This document shows, in pieces, positions 11,936 to 23,619 of a DNA stretch of 64,000 bases. The DNA is taken from NCBI RefSeq assembly GCF_047511655.1, contig NC_133392.1, positions 27,418,001-27,482,000 on the forward strand, in the 5' to 3' direction. The translations under genes were made by a program, and so were the position numbers. The number at the start of each line of letters is the position of its first letter. The stretch's first letter is position 1. The notes under the pieces were generated by a model. That model was not told the DNA's origin, did not search any database, and was given only the letters and a program-made list of their open reading frames with translations. The DNA comes from Castor canadensis. Taxonomy: Eukaryota; Chordata; Mammalia; Rodentia; Castoridae.

Positions 11936-11970
<35 letters not shown>
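11645..11970 (+). repeat. Dimeric SINE, ID-like SINE and (CA)n
   Basis: Dimer 11645-11858 between AAATCTAGTAGTGG and AAATCTAGGAGTGG (target duplication), ID-like 11866-11937, then about 15 CA units to 11968. Confidence 0.8.
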
Positions 11971-11999
11971 CATGTTAAATAATATATGTAATAGGAATG

Positions 12000-12370
12000 A
12001 TGATAACATCGATTACTTACTGAGTTTGGCTGTGTGCCAGGCATTGACTAAGAATTTCATGAGTCAAAGCATAAAGAAGTTAAGCTAGCTGGGCAATGGT
12101 GGCTCTTGCCTGTAATCCTAGCTACTCAGGAGGCAGAGATCAAGAGGATTGTGGTTCTAAGCCAGACATGGCAAATAGTTCACAAGACCCTATCTTGAAA
12201 ATACCCATCACAAAAAAGTGCTGGTGGAGTGGCTCAAGGTGAAGGCCCTGAGTTCAAGCCCCAGTACAGCCAAAAGAAAAAAAAAGAAGTTAAGCTATCT
12301 GTCCCAGATAATATGGCTAGCCAGAGCTATGAATGTCTGGGTCCTTACAGAATAGAAGGAAATAAGACAG
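12000..12370 (-). repeat. MIR relic split by a plus-strand dimeric SINE
   Basis: MIR antisense pattern (GAAGTTAAGCTA .. TCTGTCCCAGATAATATGGC) is interrupted by a dimer at 12087-12282 that duplicated AAGAAGTTAAGCTA on both sides. Confidence 0.7.
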
Positions 12371-13204
12371 GGCAGATGAGCAGGTGCGTGCCTCTGTGAG
12401 ACTAAGTCAGCATGATGAGAAACACAATGTACTGGTCACACCTATTCAAGGGACCTTAGTCTGAAAGGCTAGGCTGAAGTGACTAGTGGGCCCCAGAGGA
12501 CAGGCCGGGGCCGAGCACCTATCATTTTATGGAAGTAAACACCCTCATCAGAGTTTTCTGGGTTGAATCAAAGGGAAATCAGACAGGCAGGACTCCAAGC
12601 GTTTTCAGTGTGACTCAGAAAGCCCTAAGTGTGGCAACACCTCCACTACTGATGCTGCCTCTCAAAGATTTAAGTTTGATGTGTGTGTGTGTGTGTATGT
12701 GTGAGTGGGTGTGTCTTTCAGCAGTAGGAGGGGAGCCTTCAGCAACAAGAGGGAACATGGGGTGCTAGTTGGGGGTATGTATGGGATAAGTCTGTGCTAG
12801 AGAACGCTCTCTGCTTCTGCTATGTCTATGGCTTCAGACAAGGGGGTACAGGAGGACAGCTGCTGATGTAACAGGGCATTGTTGCTTCATAAACCCTGAG
12901 GTCTGAATGCCTCCATGACCTGCTGTTCTTATGTATCTCCAGATTACCAGGTTGGGAGACTGAGGCATTGCAAGTCACTATGTGAATTGTGACACTTCGC
13001 CCAGTTTTTTAGATCTGTTTTCTGGGATCATTTTCAAGAACCTCTATTTGTACTGCTTTTTTGGGACACCTGTTTCTGATTTCTCATTGGAAACTAGCCA
13101 GTTTCCTCCAGTCTTCCCCCTGTATATATGAAAGCTTATGAGAGTCCATTCTGTCCCCAAGACAGGAAAATAGATGGGTTAATGCCTTGAATCTACCTGC
13201 TGCT
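12370..13204. other. No recognised gene; (GT)n microsatellite inside
   Basis: Single-copy-looking sequence; a (GT)n run lies at 12681-12714. Nothing else supportable. Confidence 0.5.
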
Positions 13205-13315
13205 CATGGATTCTATTTTTTTTTTTTGTCTTTTCTTTTTTGGTGCTGGGATCAAACCCAGGGCTGTGCACATGCTAGGCAAGAGCTTCACCACCAAGCT
13301 ACATCCCAGACCTCC
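13205..13315 (-). repeat. ID-like SINE (old subtype)
   Basis: GGTGCTGGGATCAAACCCAG, GCACATGCTAGGCAAG: the classic rodent ID body, minus strand. Confidence 0.75.
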
Positions 13316-13944
13316 CTGCCTCTCATGGATTTGGAACTTGATTCTGTAGCTGATCTTTACTACGATTAGTAATTCTTGAGTCTGAATTTTGTGGTTTTTT
13401 TCTAGGCTGTGTGTTTTCTGTCCCTTAATTTATTAGAACCCCTTCCTGAGAGCCAGGGACTATGGCTGCCACACCATCTAATCTATCAAAACTTCAAAAC
13501 CCTACCTCCATTGCTCTCTCCACTATGCCCCACATACCACCATGGTCTAAGGCAGGAAACTGATAGCACACTCATACTGGGTAATTTGAGGAAAGCTTTA
13601 ACTATTAAATTAATAAACTAGTATAGGGAGAGGCAAATGCATCTCCTAAGAGGCCCACTTTACCCTGAGAAAGAGTGGAGGAAGGGAGCCATTACCAGAA
13701 TACAGAGCCAGGAAGACCTTGGTGGGGAGGGTCGCCTCACAGCTGTGACCTGTCGAGGGATACAGCAGCCCTCACAACCTGAAGGTTGGAAGCCAGGGGA
13801 ATATACTGATCTCACTCTTCTCTTAGTCTCTGAGTAATTGCCACATTAGCCAGAAGCTACAGGGCTTAGGAATCGGTTAATCAGTTAACATAAGTCAGCA
13901 GACTTATGGATGGAGTGCACAGATGGCAAATGGAAGATCCTCAT

Positions 13945-14470
13945 TTTGTTTGTTTTTTGGATTTTTGAGACAGGGTCAAACTGAAGACCTTTCTGCTTCC
14001 GCCTCTCAAGGATGTGATTACAGATGTGCACCACCATACCAGGCCTTAGGATTTTTAACTTGAATTTTTTCTGGTTTCATCTCATTTCGTTTTTCTTTTC
14101 TTTCTCTATCCCTTCCTTTCTTCTTTCTTTTCTTTCTTTTTGATAGGGTCTCACTATGCAGTCAAGGTTGGTGTCAAACTCTCAATTCTCTTGCCTTAGC
14201 CTCCTGAGGGATGGGATTATAGGTGTGCACCACTTAGCCTGGCTTTTTTCTTCAGTGCTAGGGATTGAACCCAGGATCTTGCACGTGCCAGGCAAATGCT
14301 CTACACTTAGCTATATCCCAACCCACATTCTCAGTGTTTTGCAATCATCACTATTTTCTTTTTTAAATTTAATTAATTAATTGATTAATTTGGCAGTACT
14401 AGGCTTTGAACTCAGGGCTTCATGCTTGCTAGGCAGGCACTCTACCACTTGAGTCATTCCACCAGCCCAC
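13945..14470 (-). repeat. Minus-strand SINE cluster with (TTTC)n
   Basis: B1-like 13945-14045, TTTC-rich run 14085-14140, B1-like 14140-14245, ID-like 14246-14330, ID-like 14370-14470 preceded by (TTAA)n. Confidence 0.75.
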
Positions 14471-14474
14471 TATC

Positions 14475-14930
14475 TTATTTTCAAAACTTTTTCATCACCC
14501 CAAAAGAAATTCTGTACCCATTAAGCAACAACTGCCAATTGCACTTTCCTTCTGGCTTCTTAACCTTTAATCTAGTTTCTGTCTAGATGAATTTGCCTAC
14601 TATAGCTACTTCAGGATAAGTAGACTCATTATAATGTTTGTCCTTTTGTTTCTGGCTCTTTTGACTTACCATAATGCCTGTAAAGTTCATCCCTATTACA
14701 GCATATATCAGAACTTTATTCCCTTTTATTCGTGATGTTCTGTTGATGAACATTTAAGTTGTTTGCACTTTTGGCAACTGTGAACAAGGATGAACGTTCG
14801 CATACAACTATCTGAACCTGTTTTACTTTTTTTTTAGTGTACACCTATGAATAGACTTGTTGAGTCATATGGTAATTCTGTTTAACTTTTTTGAGAAACT
14901 CCAAAACAGTCCTTAAAAAATGTAAATTTT
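14475..14930 (-). repeat. Ancient L1 3' fragment
   Basis: Antisense old-L1 wording: TTTCTGGCTCTTTTGACTTA, CATTTAAGTTGTTTGCAC, TGTGAACAAGGATGAACG, CTTGTTGAGTCATATGGTAA. Confidence 0.7.
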
Positions 14931-14934
14931 TAAG

Positions 14935-15430
14935 TTGGGCACCAGTGACTCATACCTGTAATCCTAGCTACTTGGGAGGCAGAAATCAGGATACCAGGCT
15001 GAAGCCAACCTAGGCGAATAGTTCTTCAGACCCTATCTTGAAAATACTCAACACAAAAAAGGGCTGGTGAAGTGGCTTAAGTGGTAGAGTGCCTACCTAG
15101 GAAACATGAGGCCCTGAGCTCAAACTCCAGTACCACTAATAAATAAATAACAATGTAAATTTATAATGTCATTCTTCTACTAAAACTCTAATGTTTCCTT
15201 TTTTTTTTTTTTTTTTTTCAGTAATGGGGTTTGAATTCAGGGCCTTGTGCTTGGTAGGCAGGCACTCTTACCACTTGAGCCACTCCACTAGCCCCTATTT
15301 TTTTGGTGTTGGGTATTTTCAAGATAGGGCCTCAACAACTATTTGCCTGGGCTGGCTTCAAACCATGATCCTCCTGATCTCAGTACTGAGTAGCTAGGAT
15401 TACTGACATGAGCCACTGGTGCCTGGCAAG
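14935..15430. repeat. Dimeric SINEs in inverted orientation
   Basis: Plus copy 14935-15150 and minus copy 15193-15430 form an inverted pair about 45 bp apart. Confidence 0.8.
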
Positions 15431-16985
15431 GACATGGATTTTATGTGGCAAGCAAAGGAGTCCCACTAAAGGGTGAAGCTGGAGAGTGACAAGAGTAAAG
15501 TACTTTTTTAAAGCTCTCAGTCTCTGTGTTCCATCCTCCCATCTGGGAGACAGTAGTAGGTAGCCCCAGAGAGGGAGGGCATCTGAGATAGTTTTTGAGA
15601 GTTTTGAGGAATCCATGATGGTGTTAAGAACTTCATTTGGGCTTCAACACTGCTTCCTAATCTTCCTGTCTCTATCTAAACTGACACCTACCAAAGAGAC
15701 CTACTGGTCAGAGGCAGCCAGGATCTGGGTGGAGAAGCCAAAATGAGAGTAAGAGGAGATGGACCTAAAGGCGAGGGGCAAGAGGACCATCCATCTGTCC
15801 AATGCTGATGTAAGGCTCTGGGGATACTGACACCCACTGGTGTTGCCTGAGATGGTCAGAGCTCATGAACTGTCAGCTGCACACATCACACCTATGTGGT
15901 CGATATCTGGTGTGTATCTACAGATACCAGCATCTATAGGACTTCACACCTATGTGTTTGCTCTGGTGACTCACAGGGTGGAAATGCTTGGTGTAAGCTT
16001 TCCCAGTTATACTGGCAGAAAAAAGGCATTGAAACTGGGCATTCCTTCTTCTGTGCCCCTTTCCCAGGACCTAGAATTTTTTGTTCTCTGCAGAGCAGGT
16101 GTGAGCCGCACAGGTATGAAGGAGCATACCTGGGAGTCTGACTGGTTTATAAGTTCTAGGATTCTAATGTCAGCAGTATCTGGGAACCAACTAAAAGCAT
16201 CCCAAGGTCATAGGGATCTTGGGAGGAGGGGAGGCAACAGCTGAGCCAAAGAGGAGAGCATAGCCTGGGCCTCAGTGGAAGGCATTGTTGCTGCTCTAGT
16301 GGAAGGTACTGTTGAGGGACAGGGTAAGGCACTGTTGGGGCACTAGTGTGGGGCATCATTAAGATTCCTCTGGAAGCTGAGACTGGTGGTCCACTGAGCA
16401 GTATCCTTTGATTCTCACTCCTGGAATATCAGGCTCTCCTAAGGGCATAATCTGGGGCTCTCGGAAGTCATCATCTTTGGTTGGGAGGGAGACACCCGAC
16501 AGTAAATCTGGGAAGATGTGGGAGTTGCTTGGGGATAGTAGCTCCACCAGGCTCAGGTCGAGACATTACTGAACTGTGAACCCACTTCACCACATTCTGT
16601 CTGGGTGCCTCTGCAGAGACTAAATGGGTCTTCAACATATCTGTGCTCTGGGGAAAGTGTTAAATGCCTGGTGGAGGTGTGCATTCCCAGCTTCCCGACA
16701 GCAGAGACATAACGAAGATGGACATGGGTTTATTATCCACAGTGGGCTGCCATTGGCTCAGCAACTCAACCTCCTGCTCCATGTCAAAAGGGGCCCAGGT
16801 ACACATTGGAACTGTGGGGGTCCAGACTCACTTCAGACCAGAGGGGAAGCCATTCACAATGTCAGCATCGCCTACAGGTGCCCAGCAAGAGCACGCTGCA
16901 ATCATTGTGCTGAGCTACTACTTACCTCCACACCACGGGGTACAGTCCAGGCTGCCTCTGCCAACTCTCACAGGTGTTTCTTTTT
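15431..16985. other. 1.5-kb non-repeat block, unidentified
   Basis: The longest stretch of the left 20 kb without recognisable SINEs. No confident gene. On the minus strand the frame from 16809 is broken by only one TAA over about 320 nt, and 16547-16359 is open for 62 codons in another frame. This suggests a decayed coding sequence or an old LTR-type element, but I recognise no protein. Confidence 0.35.
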
Positions 16986-17103
16986 TTTTTAATTTTAATT
17001 ACCTGGTTTATTTCCTTATCGATATAACCACCATTCATACACCATTTTCTTGACTTCACATCTTCCTTTAGTTTTTTGAGCTGTCTTTAAGACACTCATT
17101 TTT

Positions 17104-17616
17104 AGCCAGGCGCGGGATGCTCACACCTGTAATCCTAGCTACTCAGGAGACAAAGATCAGGAGGATTGAGGTTTGAAGTCAGCCCAGGCAAACAGTTTGT
17201 GAGACTGTATCTTGAAAAGACCCGTCGGAAAAATAGGGCCGGTGGAGTGGCTCAAGGTGTAGGCCCTGAGTTCAATCCCAGTACAACAAAAAGACATTTT
17301 AAAGTCTTTGTCTAGTAGATCTGCCATGTCGTCTTTTTTAGGGACAACCTCAGTATATTTTTTTTATTTTTCCTTGGAACAAGCTTCCCTTCCCTTCCCT
17401 TCTTTGTATGACTTGTGATTTTTTTTTTTTTTTTTTGATACTGGGGCTTGAACTAAGGCCTTATCTTGAGTCACTCCACCAGCCATATTTTTGTGAAGGG
17501 TTTTTCTGAGATATGGTCTCGCAGAACCAGCCTGGGTTGGCTTCAAACTGTGATCCTCCTGATCTCTGCCTCCTGAGTAGCTAGGATTACAGGTGTGAGC
17601 CACCGGCCCCCGGCAC
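17104..17616. repeat. Dimeric SINEs, plus then minus
   Basis: Plus copy 17104-17300; minus copy 17418-17616 after a T16 run. Confidence 0.8.
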
Positions 17617-17741
17617 GACTTGTGATTCTTTTTGTTGAAAACTGGACATTTGAAACTAATAATGTGGTAACTCTCAAAATTAGAGTCTCTCCTTTCCTTA
17701 GAGTTTTGCTGTTATGCTGTTCGTTATTTTTAAAATTGTAG

Positions 17742-18632
17742 GGAGGGTGGGGGCCATGGCTCAGTGGTAGAGTACCTACCTAGCAAGTACAAGACCCTGA
17801 GTTCAAACACCAGTATCACCAAAAAAGACAGAAGAAAGTACATAGCTTAGTCAAGTGCATTGGTATACATTTCTAGTTCTAGCTACTTATAAGGCTAAGG
17901 CTGGAGGATCACTCTAGTCCAGAAGTTCAAGAGTAGACTGGGCAACACAGTGAGATCCCATAGGTGTGCCAAGAATCATTCTGAGGTATAAACTTAAGGC
18001 CTTGTATCATCTTTGAGCCTTTCCCTGGGCATGCATAGTCAGTTTCTAACATTCCCTACATATGCATTTGTTTTTGAATGTTCTTAATATTTATTGAGTC
18101 CCAAAAAAGAGGAAAAGAAAATGAAAGGGGAGCAAAGGGCACTAGCACTCCATATCCTCTGGAAGTCACTTTAGCTGGCATGGAAGGTTGTTGCAAGAGT
18201 GAGTAGAGGCTAGCACAGTGGCTCAAGTGGTAACAGCACCTGCCTAGCAAGTGTGAGACCCTGAGTTCAAATCCCAGTGCTGCCAAAAAATAAAGTCATT
18301 CGTGCAATTGCCATTGCAATGGAAACAAAAGAGTGGAGGTGCAAAAATGAATGCTGCTCTATATCCCTGTGATCAGATGATGCACAATTAGCTGTCACAG
18401 CAGAGATCGCTGATATTTAGAGGACAGGTTCTTTTTGCCCATCTTGGCCTGTGCTTCTGAACTGTGGTCAGGTTGTGCCTGAAACAGGTGCACAGTTGCC
18501 TATCACGTGGCACAACTAGTAGTGCTGCACTTCAAATACAGATCCAGGTCTGTGTGTAGCTCAATGGTACAGCCCTATGCAGCATGCACAAGGCCCTGGG
18601 TTCAATCCCAGCACCAAAAACCAAATCAGCAA
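17742..18632 (+). repeat. ID-like and B1-like SINE cluster
   Basis: ID-like 17742-17826, old B1-like 17843-17963, ID-like 18200-18292, ID-like 18540-18632. Sequence between them is unremarkable. Confidence 0.7.
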
Positions 18633-19729
18633 AAAAATAAATACAGGCCCATTTGGTTCTTTCTACTACACACTGCTGTGTTCCACAGGACAGGATGCAA
18701 AAAAGGAAAACAAAACAAAACAAAAAAACTTTCTTGAACTTCCCAAGCCCTTTGCTGTTGTCCTGAAGTTGTTCTGGCATTCACAGGCTCACATTGCTCC
18801 CATTGCTGCCTTCCCAGGCCTGCTCTCTGGAGATCCTTCCAGAAGCTTGAAGTTCTCCCTTTGGCTTGTAGATATGGCCTCACTGTGCACTCTGCCTTGG
18901 GAACACCTTCTTAAGATCCATGGCTCCACAATCACCTCTCCTCTTTGTTTATATTCCCAGAAGGAAAAAACCTTTGTTCCATCCCCTCACTTTTCTCCTT
19001 CTAGATTTTTCTCATCTCATCTGTTCTAAGGAAACACAGCACCTCTTTTAAAAGAAAATATTTTTGTGAAAAACAAGCATAAAAAAGTAGCTTAATGAAC
19101 TACTAGATTCAAAACATAATAACTACATTGCTGGTACCCTGAAAGCTTCTTATGCCACTTCCTAATCATAGTTCTCTCCCTCCCTAAAGGCAGCCAGCAT
19201 TCTCACTTTTATGATAATCACTTCCTTTTCTTTCTTATATTCACCCTGGGAGTGTGTGTGTGTGTACAGGCGGGGCAGTTCCATGAACATGATGGCTCCT
19301 ATAAGCTGTGCTGCCTACAGCTGGCTTTCAAGTTAACAGGTGATCGACCCTCCATGGATGAACAGTACAGACTAAAGATCTCCCTTCACTGCCCTCCAGA
19401 GCAAGAGCCCTCAAATAAGGAGTTGCATCTTATTTATCCCTGTCTCTAAAAGCTCACAGCAGGTCCTCCTCCCTTGCAAAGAGTCCAGGGAACACCTAGA
19501 AGCAGGTGCTCCTACCAAGAGTTTCTGGAGTTAGTTGAAGGGAACTGGTGTTAACAATGACTCAAGCTTCAACTTGATCTAGTTTCCTCTGCAGTAGGCA
19601 AGAGCCCCACCTACTGGCTTCCTCAGTAACTGCAGATAGCTTAAGCAGCCTCTCCAAGATTTGAAGAATTAGTTGACAGTTAAGAAATTGTTTTCCTGAC
19701 AGCTGAATTAGAACCAAGAGTATTACACT
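18633..19729. other. No recognised feature
   Basis: No gene-like frame with codon bias or splice structure; a short (GT)n at 19251-19265. Confidence 0.4.
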
Positions 19730-20443
19730 AGAGCCAGGCATAGTGACACACACCTGTAATCCTAGCCTTCTGGAGATAGAGGCAGGATAGCAAGCTCGAG
19801 GGCAGTCTGGGCTACCTAGCAATACTGTCTCCAAAAAAAAAAAAAAAAGCATTATACCGGACTCTAAGTCTTCTAATATAGTCAGGTGAACAGAATAATG
19901 TACTAACTCCTGAAACAAAATGTCATTGCCAGCCAGGCATGGTGGTACATGCCAGTAATCTCAGCACTAGGAAAGCTGAAACAGGAGGATCTGAGTTTCA
20001 TGCCATACTGAACTACACAGCAGGGTTGAGCTGCATAGAAAGACTGTCTTAAAAAAAAAAAAAGGGGGTGGGGGCAGGAGGGAGAAATGACCCAAGCCTT
20101 GTATGCACATATGAATCAAAAAAAAAAAAAAAAAGCTAATGTGGTAAACAATGTTCTTACCACAATAAGACAAGCAAAAGTGAGATAACAGTTTCATTTA
20201 TCCAAATAGCAGAGATCAATTTAATAGTGTTGGCCAGAGAGCAAGCAAAGAGGTCCTTTTATAAATTGTTGCTGAAACTACAAGTTAATACAACAGCTTT
20301 AGAGGGCAATGGACGTTAAGGGTGGGACTGGGATGGCTCAATGGTAGAACACTTGCTAGAATGCTGTAGGGCCTCGGTTTGATGCCCAGCGTAAGAAAAA
20401 TAAACAACAAAAAAAGTTTAAGTGCACATATCCCTTGAAACAG

Positions 20444-20474
<31 letters not shown>

Positions 20475-20985
20475 TACTGGGGCTTGAACTCAGGGCCTAC
20501 ACCTTGAGCCACACCATCAGCCCTTTTTTTTGATAGGATCTTGCAGACTATTTGCTGGGGGCTGGCTTCGAACCTCAATCCTGATCTCTGCCTCCTAAAC
20601 AGCTAGGATTATAGGTGTGAGTCACTGGTGCCCAGCTAGGTATTATAATCTAAAGATGACTAAGTATACAAAGTGTTACACGGGTTATGAAAACACTGAG
20701 CTGTTGTATGCATGGGACTTGACCACTACAGATTTTGGTAAATGCAGGTCTTGGAACCCATCTCCCACATACCAAAGGATGAATGTACACAAACAGTTCC
20801 ATTCCAGGAAATGGGACCTTTCATTTTTACATCATTAGATTTAATAAGGATACAATTATATTTGAAAATGGGAGCATGGGAGAAGGGGAATACCCTTCTG
20901 GGGGTGGGAGGGTGCTGAGAATTGAACTTAAGGCCACATGCTTGGCAAGTGCTCTTACCACTGAGCTACTGTGCCAACGTTCCAA
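19730..20985. repeat. SINE cluster
   Basis: B1-like plus copies 19730-19850 and 19928-20063, an A-tailed fragment 20064-20136, ID-like plus 20318-20415, dimer minus 20450-20638, ID-like minus about 20895-20985. Confidence 0.7.
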
Positions 20986-21004
20986 TTACTACCTTTCAAA
21001 TACC

Positions 21005-21175
21005 TGCATAAGCAGTTTTCAACTGTGGTTGCTCATTAAACCCACCAGGGAGGGATCTTTACAAGCTTCTAGTACCCTCATGTATTCACACATTCAGGAT
21101 CAGGGTCTGACTCAACAGGCCTTAGGATTGGCCCCTGGGTATCAGTTAAGTCCCACAGATAATTCTAATATTTAG
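21005..21175 (+). repeat. MER5-type hAT DNA transposon relic
   Basis: GCAGTTTTCAACTGTGGTTG, CATTAAACCCACCAGG, then a second half ending CCCACAGATAATTCTAATAT follow the non-autonomous MER5 pattern. Confidence 0.6.
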
Positions 21176-21859
21176 CTGGTAGAAAACATATTTCTTACTT
21201 TGTGAGTCCTTCACAAAGTCTCTGTCACAATTTTTTTTTTAAAGACCTTTAAAAACGTAAAAACCACTCAGCCTGTAGGTAATATAAAAATAAACCACTG
21301 GCAAGATGTGGCATAGGACATTTTTCCAGCTCCCAATTTAGACTACTTACTAGCTGGAATAAAGCTTGGAAAAGGTAGTATGACAGGAGGTACGACCAAG
21401 AGCCAGCAAACTACTGCCTAGGGAACTCACAGGTAGGTCTGGACCCTTGCCCTCTATTTGGCACCGGTTGTTCCAGTGTGGGTAGGAGGTGGGAGGGGTT
21501 TAGACTAACAATAATAAAATTCCCAAGACACATTATAAATCAGTTTATTGTTTTGTAGTAAGATGCAGAACCTTTACCATGCAGACTAAAATACCTCCAT
21601 CAGCATGAACAATGCATTTCCTTCCTTGAAGCAGTTACACAGAACACTAGGTTTTATCAAGTTATTTAGTTGGTGTGGAATCCAAACAAGGGGAAGCTAC
21701 TCTTAAGACCTATGTTCTATCCATGAAGCCTGCAATACATTTTTCCAGCACACGAACAGCCCAGGCTCTGGAAAGCTCAGACTTTTCCCTCCCCTTTGCT
21801 CTGAGTGAGCACATCAGCATCCTTGGCCTAGTCATTATGTCTCTCTGCTGCTAACTAGT

Positions 21860-22310
21860 GGCTGTTTTTTGGCTTTTGTTTTATGGGTCAAACTCAGTGC
21901 CTCACAAATGCTCTGCAAGCACACGACCAGACCATTGAGCTACACCCCAGCCCTACTTTTTTATTAACCTCACTTTTAATTAAGGTTCTGAAAGGGGAAC
22001 ATCAATTAGTCCCATGTACCAACTTCGAGACACAGTAATAATCCTGTTGGGATGCTCTCTGAATCCCACTCTTGTGAAGTTTTATGGATCACCTGCTTTG
22101 GAAAGGTTCTTTCCACCTCTATTAGCGCATACAGAGGTTACCTAGGAATTCACTTAATGTAACCTACTTCCTACTGAAGACTGAGCATTTTAATTGTTTT
22201 TTTTCCTGCACTTTCTTTTTTTGTTTTGTGGGAATGAGGTTTGACTCAGGGCCTCATGCTTCCCAGCCAGGTGTTCTACCACTTGAGCTGTGCCCCCAGC
22301 CCCTTTCCTC
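21860..22310 (-). repeat. Two ID-like SINEs in the NOLC1 3' UTR
   Basis: 21860-21957 and 22200-22310, both in the sense orientation of NOLC1. Confidence 0.7.
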
Positions 22311-22761
22311 CACTTTCTTGATCAGTGATCCCCAACCATGTAGGAATTAATAAATCCGTGTCACCACTGCTACCAAGAGAAACGTACTTCTCACATAAAA
22401 TGCTATTTTGTTCTCAGTGATTTAAAAACAGAAGATGTAGTCCTCAACTTAGTACAACACCAGTAAGGGTGGAAAATTGCCTGTCAACAGTAGAAAAGTT
22501 TGCTTTCAAATTAAAAACAAAAATGTACTGCAAACATTATGTAATAGTGACAAAATTACAGAAAACAAAACATTCAGACTGGCCCATGGCATTCACACAC
22601 TAGAATTTTATAAAATGTTATATTGAAAAAAAGTTAATTCTTATCCCCAAAAGTTGGTATAGGTCCATGTTGGTTCAGAGCTTTGGTCAAAGACCTAATG
22701 AGGATGAACTTCATAGTGCATGCTTAACAGACATATATATATATACACATATAGTAAACAT

Positions 22762-22975
22762 TGTTTTTTTTTTTTTTTTTTTTTTTGAGGTACTGGGGCT
22801 TGAACTCAGGGCCTACCTTGAGCCACTCCACCAGCCCTTTTTTGTGAAGAGTATTTTCAAGATAGGATCTCACTATTCGCCCAGGCTGGCTTTGAACTGC
22901 AATCCTCTTGATCTCTGCCTCCTGAGTAGCTAGGATTACAGGCATGAACCACTTGTGCCCACCCATTAAACATTC
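22762..22975 (-). repeat. Dimeric SINE in the NOLC1 3' UTR
   Basis: Full composite with a 22-base T run (A tail in the transcript), next to a (TA)n tract at 22732-22755. Confidence 0.85.
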
Positions 22976-23460
22976 TTTAACTGCCCCCCACCAGGGCTTT
23001 GAGGAGGGATAAAATGTGGACATGTGCACTCACCATGGGCGCAATTCACCAATTGCTCTACTATGTCTTGAGCAATAGCTAAGATTTTATCTGTGGTAAC
23101 CCACCTCTGAAAATCACAACAAAAATCAATAAGAAATGATTTAATATAAAATATACAAATTTCCCAGTATGAGGACTTCCATAGAACAGGAAGAAGGGAA
23201 TGACAACTAAACCAGCTTTTCTGAAAAACAATATTCTTCTTACTTTGTCTCTGATACTCAACACTCAAAACCCAATCTGTTCAAAACAAGGAACACACAA
23301 AAGGACCAGAGAGAATGTTATATTGCAGTTTCAGGACCTACTCTTATCTTTTGTCCTTACCAAAAACCTTCCCCCCTTACAGAGCTGAGTTCCTGGGTCC
23401 TCCAGAGGTGAACGGCCTCCCATCATCATCCTTACTTTGCCAAAGGTGGGTGACACCAGG

Positions 23461-23619
23461 TCACTCGCTGTCAAACTTGACAGAATTGACTTGGACAGAG
23501 ATGGAGCCTCCCCGGTAGCTACCCCGCTTCTTCTTAGTTTTCTCATGCCGGAAGGATTTGCCTTTGGTGAACTTCAGAACCTGATTGGCTCGCTCCCCCC
23601 AGTCTCCAGCTGCACCTCG
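23461..23619 (-). CDS. NOLC1: NOLC1 coding exon 13 and stop codon
   Basis: [20 protein letters not shown] to [14 protein letters not shown] and TGA at 23463-23461. This is the most conserved part of the family. Confidence 0.97.
   Translation of the reverse strand, partial: RGAAGDWGERANQVLKFTKGKSFRHEKTKKKRGSYRGGSISVQVNSVKFDSE

Larger units (their letters stand above)
21525..23460 (-). other. NOLC1: NOLC1 3' UTR (inferred) with poly(A) signal
   Basis: After the stop codon, a minus-strand AATAAA lies at 21549-21544 and I infer cleavage near 21525. An alternative ATTAAA at 23145-23140 would give a short 3' UTR of about 330 nt. Three sense-oriented SINEs sit inside the long form (about 22762-22975, 22200-22310 and 21860-21957). 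Without them roughly 1.5 kb of non-repeat sequence remains. The end point is inference from the signal alone. Confidence 0.6.

Noticed and set aside
15840-16244. 134-codon plus-strand ORF
   Set aside because: No recognisable domain and two overlapping alternatives in other frames; kept only as part of the unidentified block.
18577-19029. 150-codon plus-strand ORF
   Set aside because: Begins within an ID-like SINE, runs through single-copy DNA without known domains, and has no promoter or splice context I can support.
1-21500. Search for ELOVL3 or PITX3 exons, expected on this side of NOLC1
   Set aside because: No fatty-acid elongase signature (HxxHH) or homeodomain frame seen; in human the interval is tens of kb, so they probably lie beyond the left edge.
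22724-23029. Minus-strand ORF of 101 codons in the NOLC1 3' UTR
   Set aside because: It is the dimeric SINE plus its A tail translated; not a gene.
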